Origin: Chryseobacterium sp. c4a
GTDB taxonomy: Bacteria > Bacteroidota > Bacteroidia > Flavobacteriales > Weeksellaceae
Direction: 5' to 3'
Length of the DNA stretch: 64,000 nt
Assembly: GCF_009900745.1 (NCBI RefSeq)
Contig: NZ_WXVU01000001.1
Coordinates: 434,001-498,000 of the forward strand
Below, one piece after another: positions 1 through 7,762 of the stretch. The position numbers and the translations under genes are program-made. The notes under the pieces are model-generated. The model had not been told where the DNA came from, did not search any database, and saw nothing but the letters and a program-made list of their open reading frames with translations. Position 1 is the stretch's first letter, and each line of letters begins with the position of its first letter.

Positions 1-1159
1 AAGTGAAAAAGAAATTACGGTAAAAAAAGAAACCTGGGAGCAGAAAAAATATTTTCTGGATACAGATAAAACAATCCAGGAAGAAGTATTGGGAAGCTTT
101 GAACAGTTTCCGATAAAGCTGGCTTGGGCAGTTACTATTCATAAAAGTCAGGGACTTACCTTTGATAAAGTCATTATTGATGCAGGGAAAAGTTTTACCG
201 CAGGTCAGGTATATGTAGCGTTGTCGCGTTGCAGAACATTGGAGGGAATTGTTTTAAAATCAAAAATTACTCCTGAAGTTATTTTTAAAGATAACAGAAT
301 TCTGCATTTCCATAGCGATACAGTGGCTAATGATCATGTTGAAGCTATTCTGAATCAGGAAAAATATGATTACAGTATCCGAAAAGTACTTCGTACAGTT
401 GATTGCATGTGGTTTTTAAACGAAGTAGAAGAGTGGAATAAACTTTCCTCTACTACTAAAAATATAGACCGTGTTAAAGCCAATCAGCTTTACCTTCAAC
501 TCAAACATGAGGCAACCAATCTTGGAAAGATATTTGAAAAACTGGAACGCATTATTTTCCAGAAAGTAAATAATTTTATTGAACAAAAAGAAGAATGGTC
601 TGAGATTGAAAGCAAGTCAAAAGGCGCTGTTAATTTCTTCTTTACAGAAACCAGAAATAAAATCTTTGATCCTTTGAAAGAATTTTACGCCGAAATCAAA
701 GGGGCAAAAGGATTGAAACAATACAATGAAGAAGTGAAAAGCTGGCTGGAAGATATTGAAGAATATCTGAACAGTTTAAAAGACATTCACCTTCTTGAAA
801 CAAGACTTCTGGATGAAAAGAATGACAAGGAAGTCAGCATGAAAATTGTTAAGGTTCCTTCACAGGTTTTGACCTTTCAACTTTTTGAACAAGGGAAAAC
901 AATTGGAGAGATCGCATTAGAAAGAGGATTGGTAAAAGAAACCGTAATCGGCCATCTTGCCAAATTTGCAGAACAAGGATTGCTGGATATTTCAAGAGTC
1001 ATTACTTCTGATAAAATTAAGGCATTTGAAGATGAGTTTTATAAAAATCCACATGAGACTTTAACTGAGTGGAAAAATGCTTTACCAAGTCATTTTGAAT
1101 TTAATGAGATCAGGATTCTGATCAACCACTATAACTATAAAAAAGAAAAGAATTCCTAG
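1..1159 (+). CDS. Helicase, C-terminal part (5' end outside window)
   Basis: The reading frame is open from the first bases of the window (frame starting at base 2), so the gene begins upstream and the TTG at 89 is only an internal codon. Near the start is the run AWAVTIHKSQGLTFD, followed by GQVYVALSRCRTLEGI. These match the last motifs (V/VI) of superfamily 1B PIF1/RecD-type helicases, as in UvrD_C_2 domains. The C-terminal half is charged and helical. Around FEQGKTIGEIALERGLVKETVIGHLAKFAEQG it resembles the helix-turn-helix (HTH_40) domain often found at the end of Bacteroidota PIF1-like helicases. It probably unwinds DNA with ATP; the ATP-binding motif lies outside the window. It ends in a strong palindromic terminator. 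Confidence 0.85.
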   Translation, partial: SEKEITVKKETWEQKKYFLDTDKTIQEEVLGSFEQFPIKLAWAVTIHKSQGLTFDKVIIDAGKSFTAGQVYVALSRCRTLEGIVLKSKITPEVIFKDNRILHFHSDTVANDHVEAILNQEKYDYSIRKVLRTVDCMWFLNEVEEWNKLSSTTKNIDRVKANQLYLQLKHEATNLGKIFEKLERIIFQKVNNFIEQKEEWSEIESKSKGAVNFFFTETRNKIFDPLKEFYAEIKGAKGLKQYNEEVKSWLEDIEEYLNSLKDIHLLETRLLDEKNDKEVSMKIVKVPSQVLTFQLFEQGKTIGEIALERGLVKETVIGHLAKFAEQGLLDISRVITSDKIKAFEDEFYKNPHETLTEWKNALPSHFEFNEIRILINHYNYKKEKNS

Positions 1160-1177
1160 GAATTCTTTTCTTTTTTT
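1141..1177. terminator. Bidirectional terminator between helicase and astacin genes
   Basis: A perfect inverted repeat with arms AAAAGAAAAGAATTCC (1141-1156) and its complement (1159-1174), followed by T residues. The A-rich and T-rich flanks let it act on both strands. The helicase stop codon TAG lies in its centre. Confidence 0.85.
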
Positions 1178-1200
1178 ACGATTGAGAAAGACTTTACAAT

Positions 1201-2049
1201 TTAAGGATACATCGCATTGATGGTATTGATATCTCCGGTTGTAAATCCTGTTCTGTTATAAGTGAAGTTGGAACCATCAGCTCTTTTAATAGTAGGTAGT
1301 CCATTTTTAGAATAAGATGTTGGCCAATACATCATTACAGAATTGATGTTAAAAGGCCCTATATCTGTCCCAGAAGTATATTTATTGAAATTATAGCCTT
1401 GTCCATCCTGAATATTTCCCCATTGAATGCTCACATACTGATCTCTGTCCTGGCGGCAATGTTCATGATAAAGTCCAACGGTGTGCCCCATTTCATGAAT
1501 AACCGATCCTACTGAAATATACTGATCCAGAGAAATAGTTTGTTTTCCGCCCTGATATCCGATATGAGCCCATCCATCCGAACCATTTGAACTTCCAAAA
1601 ATAAATTCTACATAATTGGATTGGTTGGTACGCTGAACCCAGCGGGTATTCGTTTTGGAGTTGTATTCACTCACTGCAGTATTGATTTTATTACCATTGA
1701 TAGATCCCATATTATTTGCAACGGTGTAGTAAATGGTGCGATTGGGCCATCTTGAGTAAGTTGCACCACCTTTATGGGTTGTACCTCCTTCCGACAGCTG
1801 TTGATCAGAAAGAACAATGTCACCTTGGAAAAAATTCATTCCGTTTTTTACTTCATACGTGATTTCCTGACCGTTTAACTGTCCTTTTTTAAGGTTAGCA
1901 ACATTCACTGCGTTCGTTTGGGTTTCACTTGTGATTTCATCATTATTTTTACTACAAGAAGATACTATTGCAGCCATCACAAGGCTCATTAGGAAAGTTT
2001 TTTTTGTCAATACTTTCTGGGAAAACAAGTCATTAATTTTTTTGTTCAT
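1201..2049 (-). CDS. Astacin-family (M12A) zinc metalloprotease lipoprotein, flavastacin-like
   Basis: The protein has the astacin zinc signature HEMGHTVGLYHEH, with His185, His189 and His195 as metal ligands and Glu186 as catalytic base, and a Met-turn SVMMY about 50 residues later. The N-terminus is a lipoprotein signal (hydrophobic stretch, then IVSSC at residue 32). Residues after the Cys (SKNNDE) are acidic and resemble the Bacteroidota surface-export signal, so the enzyme is probably anchored to the outer membrane, perhaps outside. A region of about 65 residues before the catalytic domain may be a propeptide. The catalytic domain resembles flavastacin of Elizabethkingia/Chryseobacterium relatives, which cleaves before Asp. 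No T9SS tail is seen. Substrate is inferred only. Confidence 0.9.
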   Translation of the reverse strand: MNKKINDLFSQKVLTKKTFLMSLVMAAIVSSCSKNNDEITSETQTNAVNVANLKKGQLNGQEITYEVKNGMNFFQGDIVLSDQQLSEGGTTHKGGATYSRWPNRTIYYTVANNMGSINGNKINTAVSEYNSKTNTRWVQRTNQSNYVEFIFGSSNGSDGWAHIGYQGGKQTISLDQYISVGSVIHEMGHTVGLYHEHCRQDRDQYVSIQWGNIQDGQGYNFNKYTSGTDIGPFNINSVMMYWPTSYSKNGLPTIKRADGSNFTYNRTGFTTGDINTINAMYP

Positions 2050-2220
2050 GGTAAATATTTTTTCAAATTGTTACACGAATATAATGATATTTCTCTTTAT
2101 AATGAATTAAATTTATTGAAATGTTTATATGTTTGATAAGTTAATGGGCGTAATACTGGTTTTAGTGGATTTACTTTAATAGTTTAAAATAAAATATTGA
2201 TAGTATAGAGGTATTTGTAA

Positions 2221-2955
2221 TTAAAACTGTTGATAATGTTGATAATGAAATTGTTGAGCACAACGGAGGTAATAAGTATTAGTTATTAGATTTTCAATTT
2301 CATCAACAAATCCATTCATCTTTTTTATCCGATCTATTTTTTCTTGCCCTACAGTTTCAAAATCAATTTTATTTTCATCTTCAATTATTTGTCTTAAAGA
2401 TTGGATATAAATTTGTTTTTGTTGTGAAATATCATAATGATCAAGGCTATTCTTTTTTTCTAGAGAAATTGAAGACAAGAAAATTACATATTCAGCATAG
2501 GCGGGAATCCTTTTTTCTTGATGACCAAAATAAGTACCTCCATATGCAGCATAAGCAAATATTGAATTGATATTAGAGAAAATCTCATTAAGGGTTTTGC
2601 GCTGTTCTTTATATTTTTCAAATCCATTTCGCTGTTTTAAAAAATGCGTATACAGTATATAATAACGATCCTGACCTGCTTCACTTGCAAATTCAGTATT
2701 ACCGGAACAAAAATAAAATTTGTCTGGGCTTTCAGGGAAATCTTGAAAAAATTCAGGATGCTTATCAACTAATGTATTGAATTTCTTTTTATCATATCTG
2801 ATAGTGTCGCCTATTTCTGTAGTAATTGTTATTGTATCTAATTTTGTATAGTATTTTGAATTAACAGGTCTTTTCGAACTGCCTTTGTCTATATTTTTAG
2901 GATTACAGCAGATTAAGGATTCTATAGAAAGCAGAATAAGAAATATTTTTTTCAT
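2221..2955 (-). CDS. Hypothetical lipoprotein
   Basis: No family recognised. The start is placed at the ATG at 2955, giving MKKIFLILLSIESLICC, a lipoprotein signal with Cys at residue 16 or 17. An ATG 99 bases upstream would add a non-hydrophobic leader and is less likely. The mature part is about 225 residues, mostly charged and probably helical. It has two Cys (FYFCSGNTE and TYYLRCAQQ) and a short Gly/Tyr-rich run (YAAYGGTYFGHQ). The gene follows the gene at 2996-3457 after 40 bases and may be cotranscribed. A periplasmic or outer-membrane-facing location is likely; function unknown. Confidence 0.65.
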   Translation of the reverse strand: MKKIFLILLSIESLICCNPKNIDKGSSKRPVNSKYYTKLDTITITTEIGDTIRYDKKKFNTLVDKHPEFFQDFPESPDKFYFCSGNTEFASEAGQDRYYILYTHFLKQRNGFEKYKEQRKTLNEIFSNINSIFAYAAYGGTYFGHQEKRIPAYAEYVIFLSSISLEKKNSLDHYDISQQKQIYIQSLRQIIEDENKIDFETVGQEKIDRIKKMNGFVDEIENLITNTYYLRCAQQFHYQHYQQF

Positions 2956-2995
2956 GGAATAGTTTATACTCAAATATAGAAAAGATAATGATGCG

Positions 2996-3457
2996 TTAAG
3001 AGATTTGAAGTTCTCCTTCATATAATGTTTCGTATAAATTATATAGATGTTCAAAGCCTTTATTTAGTTTCCAGGTTCCAGAATAAATAAAGGATATGTA
3101 ATTTCCAATATAAGGTCTTGTCTTTTTGTTTATTTCAGTATGTTTGTACTCCATCCATATAGCCAAACAATCATTTTCCTTAGGTTGATAATTTTCAAAT
3201 ACACTTTGGGAATTGAGTAAAGAAAGCATGGATTCATAGGAAAGCCCGTTATTCAGTTGAGAGCTGGAAGATTGATATTGGAAATCAATACCATTGTCTT
3301 CTTCTTTTCTTAAAAATTTAGACAGTTTCCATAAAATTGTAGTTTTTTCATATTGAAGTCTAGATAGATTGATTTTATTCTTTTTTGAGTTTTTATGATG
3401 AATTGATTCTTTGTTATCAATTATGTTTTCGGCTTTTTTTAGAATAAATGTAATCAT
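2996..3457 (-). CDS. Hypothetical protein, 153 aa
   Basis: No family recognised. The N-terminus is lysine-rich and has no signal peptide, so the product is probably cytoplasmic. The middle holds a Ser/Gln-rich run (FQYQSSSSQLNN), then an aromatic-rich C-terminal half (AIWMEYKHTE, YIGNYISFIYSGTWKLN). It reads toward the hypothetical lipoprotein gene 40 bases downstream and the two may form a small operon. Coding is supported by length and amino-acid composition only. Confidence 0.5.
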   Translation of the reverse strand: MITFILKKAENIIDNKESIHHKNSKKNKINLSRLQYEKTTILWKLSKFLRKEEDNGIDFQYQSSSSQLNNGLSYESMLSLLNSQSVFENYQPKENDCLAIWMEYKHTEINKKTRPYIGNYISFIYSGTWKLNKGFEHLYNLYETLYEGELQIS

Positions 3458-3650
3458 GGATTTGGAATAGGATGGGGTTATTGTGCTAGTTAGCTAAGTC
3501 TCAAATATACAACACTAATTAAGAATTTTAGATTCTAAAAATGTATAAACAAAATAGATTGAATAAAATTTTCATTTCCCATAGTTTTTCCCTGAACTCA
3601 TCAATAGATCCTATTAATTACAAAAAGTAACTAATGCGGTTCAGATGTTT

Positions 3651-3658
3651 TACATTTG
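3651..3658 (+). promoter_or_regulatory. -7 element TACATTTG before the luciferase-like gene
   Basis: TACATTTG fits the Flavobacteriia/Bacteroides -7 consensus TAnnTTTG and lies 64 bases before the ATG at 3723. No clear TTG -33 element is present. Confidence 0.5.
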
Positions 3659-3722
3659 TATGGTTTTAATACCACTTAGAAAAAGAAGGTTCTATATCTC
3701 TTTTAAAAATTAACATCTCAAT

Positions 3723-4727
3723 ATGAAAAATTTTGAAATTTCTGTTTTAGACCTTGCACCAGTGAAGCAAGGGAAAAGCATACATGATACTTTTCAGGAC
3801 AGTTTGTCTTTAGCCAATCACGCAGAAGGTTTAGATTATAAAAGATTCTGGCTGGCGGAACATCATAATATGGAAAGTATTGCCAGTTCTGCAACCTCCG
3901 TTTTAATTGGTTTTATTGCCAATGGAACAAAAAAGATCAGAGTAGGTTCCGGAGGAATTATGCTTCCAAATCACAGCTCATTAATCATTGCAGAACAATT
4001 CGGAACATTGGAATCTCTTTTCCCGGGAAGAATTGATCTGGGATTGGGAAGAGCTCCAGGAACTGATGGATTAACCGCTCAGGCATTGGGAAGAAACCCG
4101 GCGATTATCAACGAACAGTTTCCAAGACAGATTCTGGAACTTCAAAGATATTTTTCCAAAGAAAATGCAGATGCAATGGTTCGCGCTATTCCTGGGGAAG
4201 GATTAGATATTCCGTTGTATATTTTAGGGTCTAGTACAGATAGCGCATGGTTGGCTGCAGAACTTGGTTTGCCCTATGCTTTTGCCGGACACTTTGCTCC
4301 GGAACAGATGGAAATGGCTTTTAAAATTTACAGAGAGCATTTCCAGCCTTCGCAATATTCGGAAAAACCTTATATTATTGCCTGTGTGAATGGAGTAGCC
4401 GCAGAAACTTCTGAGGAAGCTCATAAAATTTCTACAACGTTGTTTCAGGCATTCATCAATATTGTGAGAAACGACAGAAAACCTTTTGCTCCACCAGTAG
4501 ATGATATGGATGAAATCTGGTCACCTATGGAAAAATCAATGGTTTTACAGAAGCTAAGATATACTTTTATCGGAGATCAGACTGAAATTGAAGAGAAGCT
4601 TAAAGACTTTCAGGAGAGATTTAATGTAGATGAACTCATGATCAATTCTCATATTTACGATCATCAGAAAAGATTAAGATCTTACGAGATTATCAGAGAA
4701 GCGGTGAACTCTTTATCCAAAGCGTAA
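3723..4727 (+). CDS. LLM-class flavin-dependent oxidoreductase (luciferase-like monooxygenase)
   Basis: The 334-residue protein matches the bacterial luciferase-like TIM-barrel family of FMN-dependent monooxygenases. It begins FEISVLDLAPVKQGKS and contains RFWLAEHHNMESIASSAT, the IRVGSGGIMLPNHSSLIIAEQFGTLESLFPGRIDLGLGRAPG block typical of the group, and a C-terminal region (TEIEEKLKDFQERFNVDELMI) seen in the YhbW/MsnO8 type. It is cytoplasmic with no signal peptide. It probably oxidises a small organic substrate using reduced flavin supplied by a separate reductase; the substrate cannot be read from sequence. It is monocistronic with its own promoter. Confidence 0.9.
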   Translation: MKNFEISVLDLAPVKQGKSIHDTFQDSLSLANHAEGLDYKRFWLAEHHNMESIASSATSVLIGFIANGTKKIRVGSGGIMLPNHSSLIIAEQFGTLESLFPGRIDLGLGRAPGTDGLTAQALGRNPAIINEQFPRQILELQRYFSKENADAMVRAIPGEGLDIPLYILGSSTDSAWLAAELGLPYAFAGHFAPEQMEMAFKIYREHFQPSQYSEKPYIIACVNGVAAETSEEAHKISTTLFQAFINIVRNDRKPFAPPVDDMDEIWSPMEKSMVLQKLRYTFIGDQTEIEEKLKDFQERFNVDELMINSHIYDHQKRLRSYEIIREAVNSLSKA

Positions 4728-4744
4728 TAAACCATTCATATAAA

Positions 4745-4776
4745 TTGGCAGATGCTTATTTTTATGAGTATCTTTG
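4745..4776 (+). promoter_or_regulatory. Promoter of ribB (TTG and TATCTTTG)
   Basis: A -33 TTG at 4745-4747 and a perfect -7 element TATCTTTG at 4769-4776, 21 bases apart, lie 20 bases before the ribB ATG. The 5' leader is therefore very short and has room for neither an FMN riboswitch nor a Shine-Dalgarno site. Confidence 0.65.
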
Positions 4777-4796
4777 CACTCAAATAAAAAGTAAAA

Positions 4797-5918
4797 ATGT
4801 CTGATATTAAATTAAATACTATTCCAGAGGCCATTGAAGACCTTAGAAATGGGAAAATAATCATAGTAGTAGATGATGAAGACAGAGAGAATGAAGGAGA
4901 TTTTCTTTGCGCAGCAGAACTAACAACACCAGAAATTATCAACTTTATGGCACTTCACGGAAGAGGGTTAATTTGTATGCCGCTTCCTGAAAAAAGATGT
5001 GATGAGCTTGGACTTGAAGTAATGGTAAGCAGAAGCAGCGATCCTAAAGAAACTGCTTTTACTGTATCAGTTGACCTTTTAGGAAACGGAACTTCTACAG
5101 GTATTTCTGCAGGTGACAGAGCAAAAACTATTTTAGCTTTGATGGATGATAAATCCAAACCTACAGATTTCATGAGACCAGGGCATATTTTCCCGCTTCG
5201 TGCAAGAAAAGGAGGTGTATTGAAAAGAGCAGGACATACTGAAGCTGCTATCGATCTTACTCATTTAGCTGGATTAAAAGAAGGTGGGGTAATCTGTGAA
5301 ATCATGAATGAAGATGGAACGATGTCCCGTTTACCTGAACTTCACGCATTTGCTCAGAAACACGATATGAAAATCGTTTCTATTGAAGATTTGATTCACT
5401 ATCAGCTTAAAAAAGGTAACCTTGTAGAAAGATTGGAAGAGAAAAAAGTAAAAACACACTACGGAGAATTTGACTTCTATGCTTTCAGAGAGACTTCTAA
5501 TGATCAAATCCATTTTGCATTGACAAAAGGAGCATGGACAGTAGATGAGCCGGTTTTAGTAAGAGTACAGTCTTCAGATTCTTATTTTGATGTTTTGACA
5601 AGATTGAATAATGGTGAAAAACCTCTATTGGAGAAAGTAACCAATATGGTAAACGAAGCTGGAAAAGGTGCTATCATTTTCATCAACAACGTTTCCAATT
5701 CTGAAAATACATTAAGAAAACTTCAGCAGTTCCTGAACTATCAGGACGGACAGGAGCAACATCCTACTTTAGCGTACAACTATAGAGATTATGGTATCGG
5801 AACGCAGATCTTAAAGAATTTAGGAATCAATAAGTTCAAAGTAATCACTCAAAACCCTAATATCAAACCTCAGGTTGGAGGATATGATGTAGAAGTTACT
5901 GAGTTGGTACAACTATAA
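4797..5918 (+). CDS. ribB: 3,4-dihydroxy-2-butanone 4-phosphate synthase with degenerate GTP cyclohydrolase II domain
   Basis: The N-terminal ~205 residues are a complete RibB domain, with the DDEDRENEGDF metal-binding loop, RPGHIFPLRARKGG, RAGHTEAAIDL and GVICEIMNEDGTMSR. RibB converts ribulose 5-phosphate to the four-carbon precursor of riboflavin. The C-terminal ~165 residues align with GTP cyclohydrolase II, but where functional enzymes have three zinc Cys (GECLTGD...RCDCG) this protein has SSDSYFDVLTRLNNGEK. The RQEGRGIGL substrate loop is also replaced (NNVSNSENTLRKL). The later RDYGIGTQIL and QNPNIKPQVGGY segments remain recognisable. The RibA half is therefore probably inactive as a cyclohydrolase, and a separate ribA is expected elsewhere. 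Confidence 0.93.
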   Translation: MSDIKLNTIPEAIEDLRNGKIIIVVDDEDRENEGDFLCAAELTTPEIINFMALHGRGLICMPLPEKRCDELGLEVMVSRSSDPKETAFTVSVDLLGNGTSTGISAGDRAKTILALMDDKSKPTDFMRPGHIFPLRARKGGVLKRAGHTEAAIDLTHLAGLKEGGVICEIMNEDGTMSRLPELHAFAQKHDMKIVSIEDLIHYQLKKGNLVERLEEKKVKTHYGEFDFYAFRETSNDQIHFALTKGAWTVDEPVLVRVQSSDSYFDVLTRLNNGEKPLLEKVTNMVNEAGKGAIIFINNVSNSENTLRKLQQFLNYQDGQEQHPTLAYNYRDYGIGTQILKNLGINKFKVITQNPNIKPQVGGYDVEVTELVQL

Positions 5919-5977
5919 TAAATGAAGCGTCTGAAGTGGAATTTTTTCACTTTAAATGACTTTTTACAAAATGAATT

Positions 5978-6010
5978 AAAAGGTTTAGGATTTTTCTAAA
6001 CCTTTTTTTA
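5978..6010 (+). terminator. Terminator after ribB
   Basis: Stem AAAAGGTTTAG (5978-5988) pairs with CTAAACCTTTT (5996-6006) and is followed by T residues, 60 bases after the ribB stop and just before the next gene. Confidence 0.85.
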
Positions 6011-6020
6011 TTTTTAGACC

Positions 6021-6602
6021 ATGACCGAGCCTTTACAAAAACATATCCGAGAGTATGTTGATATTTCAGATGAAAAGCTGGAAAAATACTGCAATGCGTT
6101 TACCTATCGAAAAATAAAAAAGAAAGAATTTTTATTGATGGAAGGAAGTATTTGTGATTTTGAAGGGTTTGTTGTGAATGGTTGTTTTAAAGTTTTTCAT
6201 ACGGATCGAAATGCAGCGGAACAGATATTATATTTTGCTATTGAAAATTGGTGGATTTCTGATATTGATAGTTTTATCAACAGGATTCCGTCCAAACTTA
6301 CCATTCAGGCGCTTGAGAACAGTGAAATTCTTTTGATTTCAAGAAAAGATAAAGAAATGCTTTATCAGGAGATGCCGGAAGTAGAAAGATTAATGAGGTT
6401 GAAGTTTCAGAGTTCAATTATCGCATTACAACGTAGAGTTATTGATAATTTAAGTAAATCTTCGGAAGAACGTTATCTTGAATTTTTAAAGAAGTATCCT
6501 CAGATAGCTCATCGCCTTACCAATATTCAGATTGCAGCCTATCTGGGTGTAACTCCTGAATCTCTGAGCAGGGTTCGTAAAAAAATTGTAGGGAAAGTAT
6601 AG
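6021..6602 (+). CDS. Crp/Fnr-family transcriptional regulator
   Basis: This 193-residue protein has an N-terminal cyclic-nucleotide-binding-like barrel (about residues 25-115, including EFLLMEGSICDFEGFVVNGCFKVFH) and a C-terminal winged helix with NIQIAAYLGVTPESLSRVRKKI as the recognition region. The canonical RxS cAMP-contact motif is not evident and no FNR-type Cys cluster is seen. It belongs to the small Bacteroidota Crp/Fnr-like group whose ligand is generally unknown. It is flanked by terminators on both sides, so it is a single-gene unit; its targets cannot be inferred from context. Confidence 0.88.
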   Translation: MTEPLQKHIREYVDISDEKLEKYCNAFTYRKIKKKEFLLMEGSICDFEGFVVNGCFKVFHTDRNAAEQILYFAIENWWISDIDSFINRIPSKLTIQALENSEILLISRKDKEMLYQEMPEVERLMRLKFQSSIIALQRRVIDNLSKSSEERYLEFLKKYPQIAHRLTNIQIAAYLGVTPESLSRVRKKIVGKV

Positions 6603-6650
6603 GGGGAGCCATTGTTGACCTTCCTTTCTGTAAAAAATGATAATCAATAA

Positions 6651-6690
6651 AAAAGCCACAACAGATATTTTAGTTGTGGCTTTTATTTAT
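6651..6690. terminator. Bidirectional terminator between Crp-like gene and fmt
   Basis: Arms AAAAGCCACAAC (6651-6662) and GTTGTGGCTTTT (6673-6684) separate two convergent genes. A-rich and T-rich sides allow use from either strand. Confidence 0.85.
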
Positions 6691-6711
6691 AGTTAAAATT
6701 TTACTGTACAA

Positions 6712-7656
6712 TTACAGTGATATTTCGTCAAAGTTTCTGAAACCATTCAGGAAGTCTTTCACAGTCATTCTTTTCTTCCCTTCTAGCTGAAGCTCCTGTG
6801 GAAAATAGATACCATCTTGAGTATAGATTTTAAACTCATTTTTTGAAATGTCTAATGTTCCGGCATCTTTACCGTGATTGAAAATTTCAAAATTACCACC
6901 AAAGATTTTTAATCCTTTTTCTTCAGCTCCGATTTTTAAAGTAGTGAAAGCTGCAGGATATGGAGACATTCCAAGGATAAATTGATGTACTGTTTTTGAT
7001 GGAGCTAACCAATTGATTCGGGTGTCTTCTTTAAAGATTTTATAGGCATTTTTAGGGTGCTCCACCTGTGGCTGAGGTTTTTCTTCAATAGCATTTTCAG
7101 CCAATCCATCTAGCGTTTTTACCACCAATTTTGAACCCATTTCCATTAATCTGTCATGAAGATGGCCTGCGTTTTCATCAAGTAAAACTTCAATTTCTTC
7201 CTGAAGAAGAATGTTTCCTTCATCAATTTTTTCATTAATGAAGAAAGTTGTAGCTCCTGTTTTCTCTTCCCCATTGATAACAGCATAGTTGATCGGAGCA
7301 GCTCCTCTATAATCCGGAAGAAGCGAGGCATGAAGGTTGAATGTTCCTATTTTAGGCATTTCAAAAAGAATCTTAGGCATCATTCTGAATGCTACCACAA
7401 CAAAAACATCAGCATCGAGCTTTCTGAGCTCCTCTAGAAACTCAGGGTTTCTTAATTTTTCCGGCTGGAAAACAGGAATATTATTTTCCGAAGCATATAT
7501 TTTTACAGGAGATTGGTTAATTTTCTGACCACGTCCGCTTGCCTTATCTGCTACGGTTACCACACCTACAACCTGATGATGAGATTGATGAATGGCCTCC
7601 AAAGAAGTTTTTGCAAACTCAGGAGTACCTAAAAAAACGACTTTCAATGATTTCAT
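6712..7656 (-). CDS. fmt: Methionyl-tRNA formyltransferase
   Basis: This 314-residue protein has the full formyltransferase layout. The N-terminal Rossmann-like domain begins VVFLGTPEFA. The catalytic triad is Asn107 and His109 in NLHASLLPDYRGAAPI and Asp145 in INEKIDEGNIL. The C-terminal OB-like tRNA-binding domain starts near residue 210. It formylates initiator Met-tRNA using 10-formyl-tetrahydrofolate. It lies 106 bases downstream of recQ on the same strand and could be transcribed with it or from its own promoter. The length is normal for the family. Confidence 0.97.
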   Translation of the reverse strand: MKSLKVVFLGTPEFAKTSLEAIHQSHHQVVGVVTVADKASGRGQKINQSPVKIYASENNIPVFQPEKLRNPEFLEELRKLDADVFVVVAFRMMPKILFEMPKIGTFNLHASLLPDYRGAAPINYAVINGEEKTGATTFFINEKIDEGNILLQEEIEVLLDENAGHLHDRLMEMGSKLVVKTLDGLAENAIEEKPQPQVEHPKNAYKIFKEDTRINWLAPSKTVHQFILGMSPYPAAFTTLKIGAEEKGLKIFGGNFEIFNHGKDAGTLDISKNEFKIYTQDGIYFPQELQLEGKKRMTVKDFLNGFRNFDEISL

Positions 7657-7762
7657 ACTGCAAAGATAAGTTTTTGTAGTTGATATGTGGAGGTTCGTGG
7701 ATCGTGATTAGGGGAAATAGGTTGTAAACGGAGCATTGTAATTACTCACGATTTATTGTCCA

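Noticed and set aside
2956..3054. N-terminal extension of the hypothetical lipoprotein
   Set aside because: It would bury the lipoprotein signal behind 33 polar residues and overlap the upstream gene.
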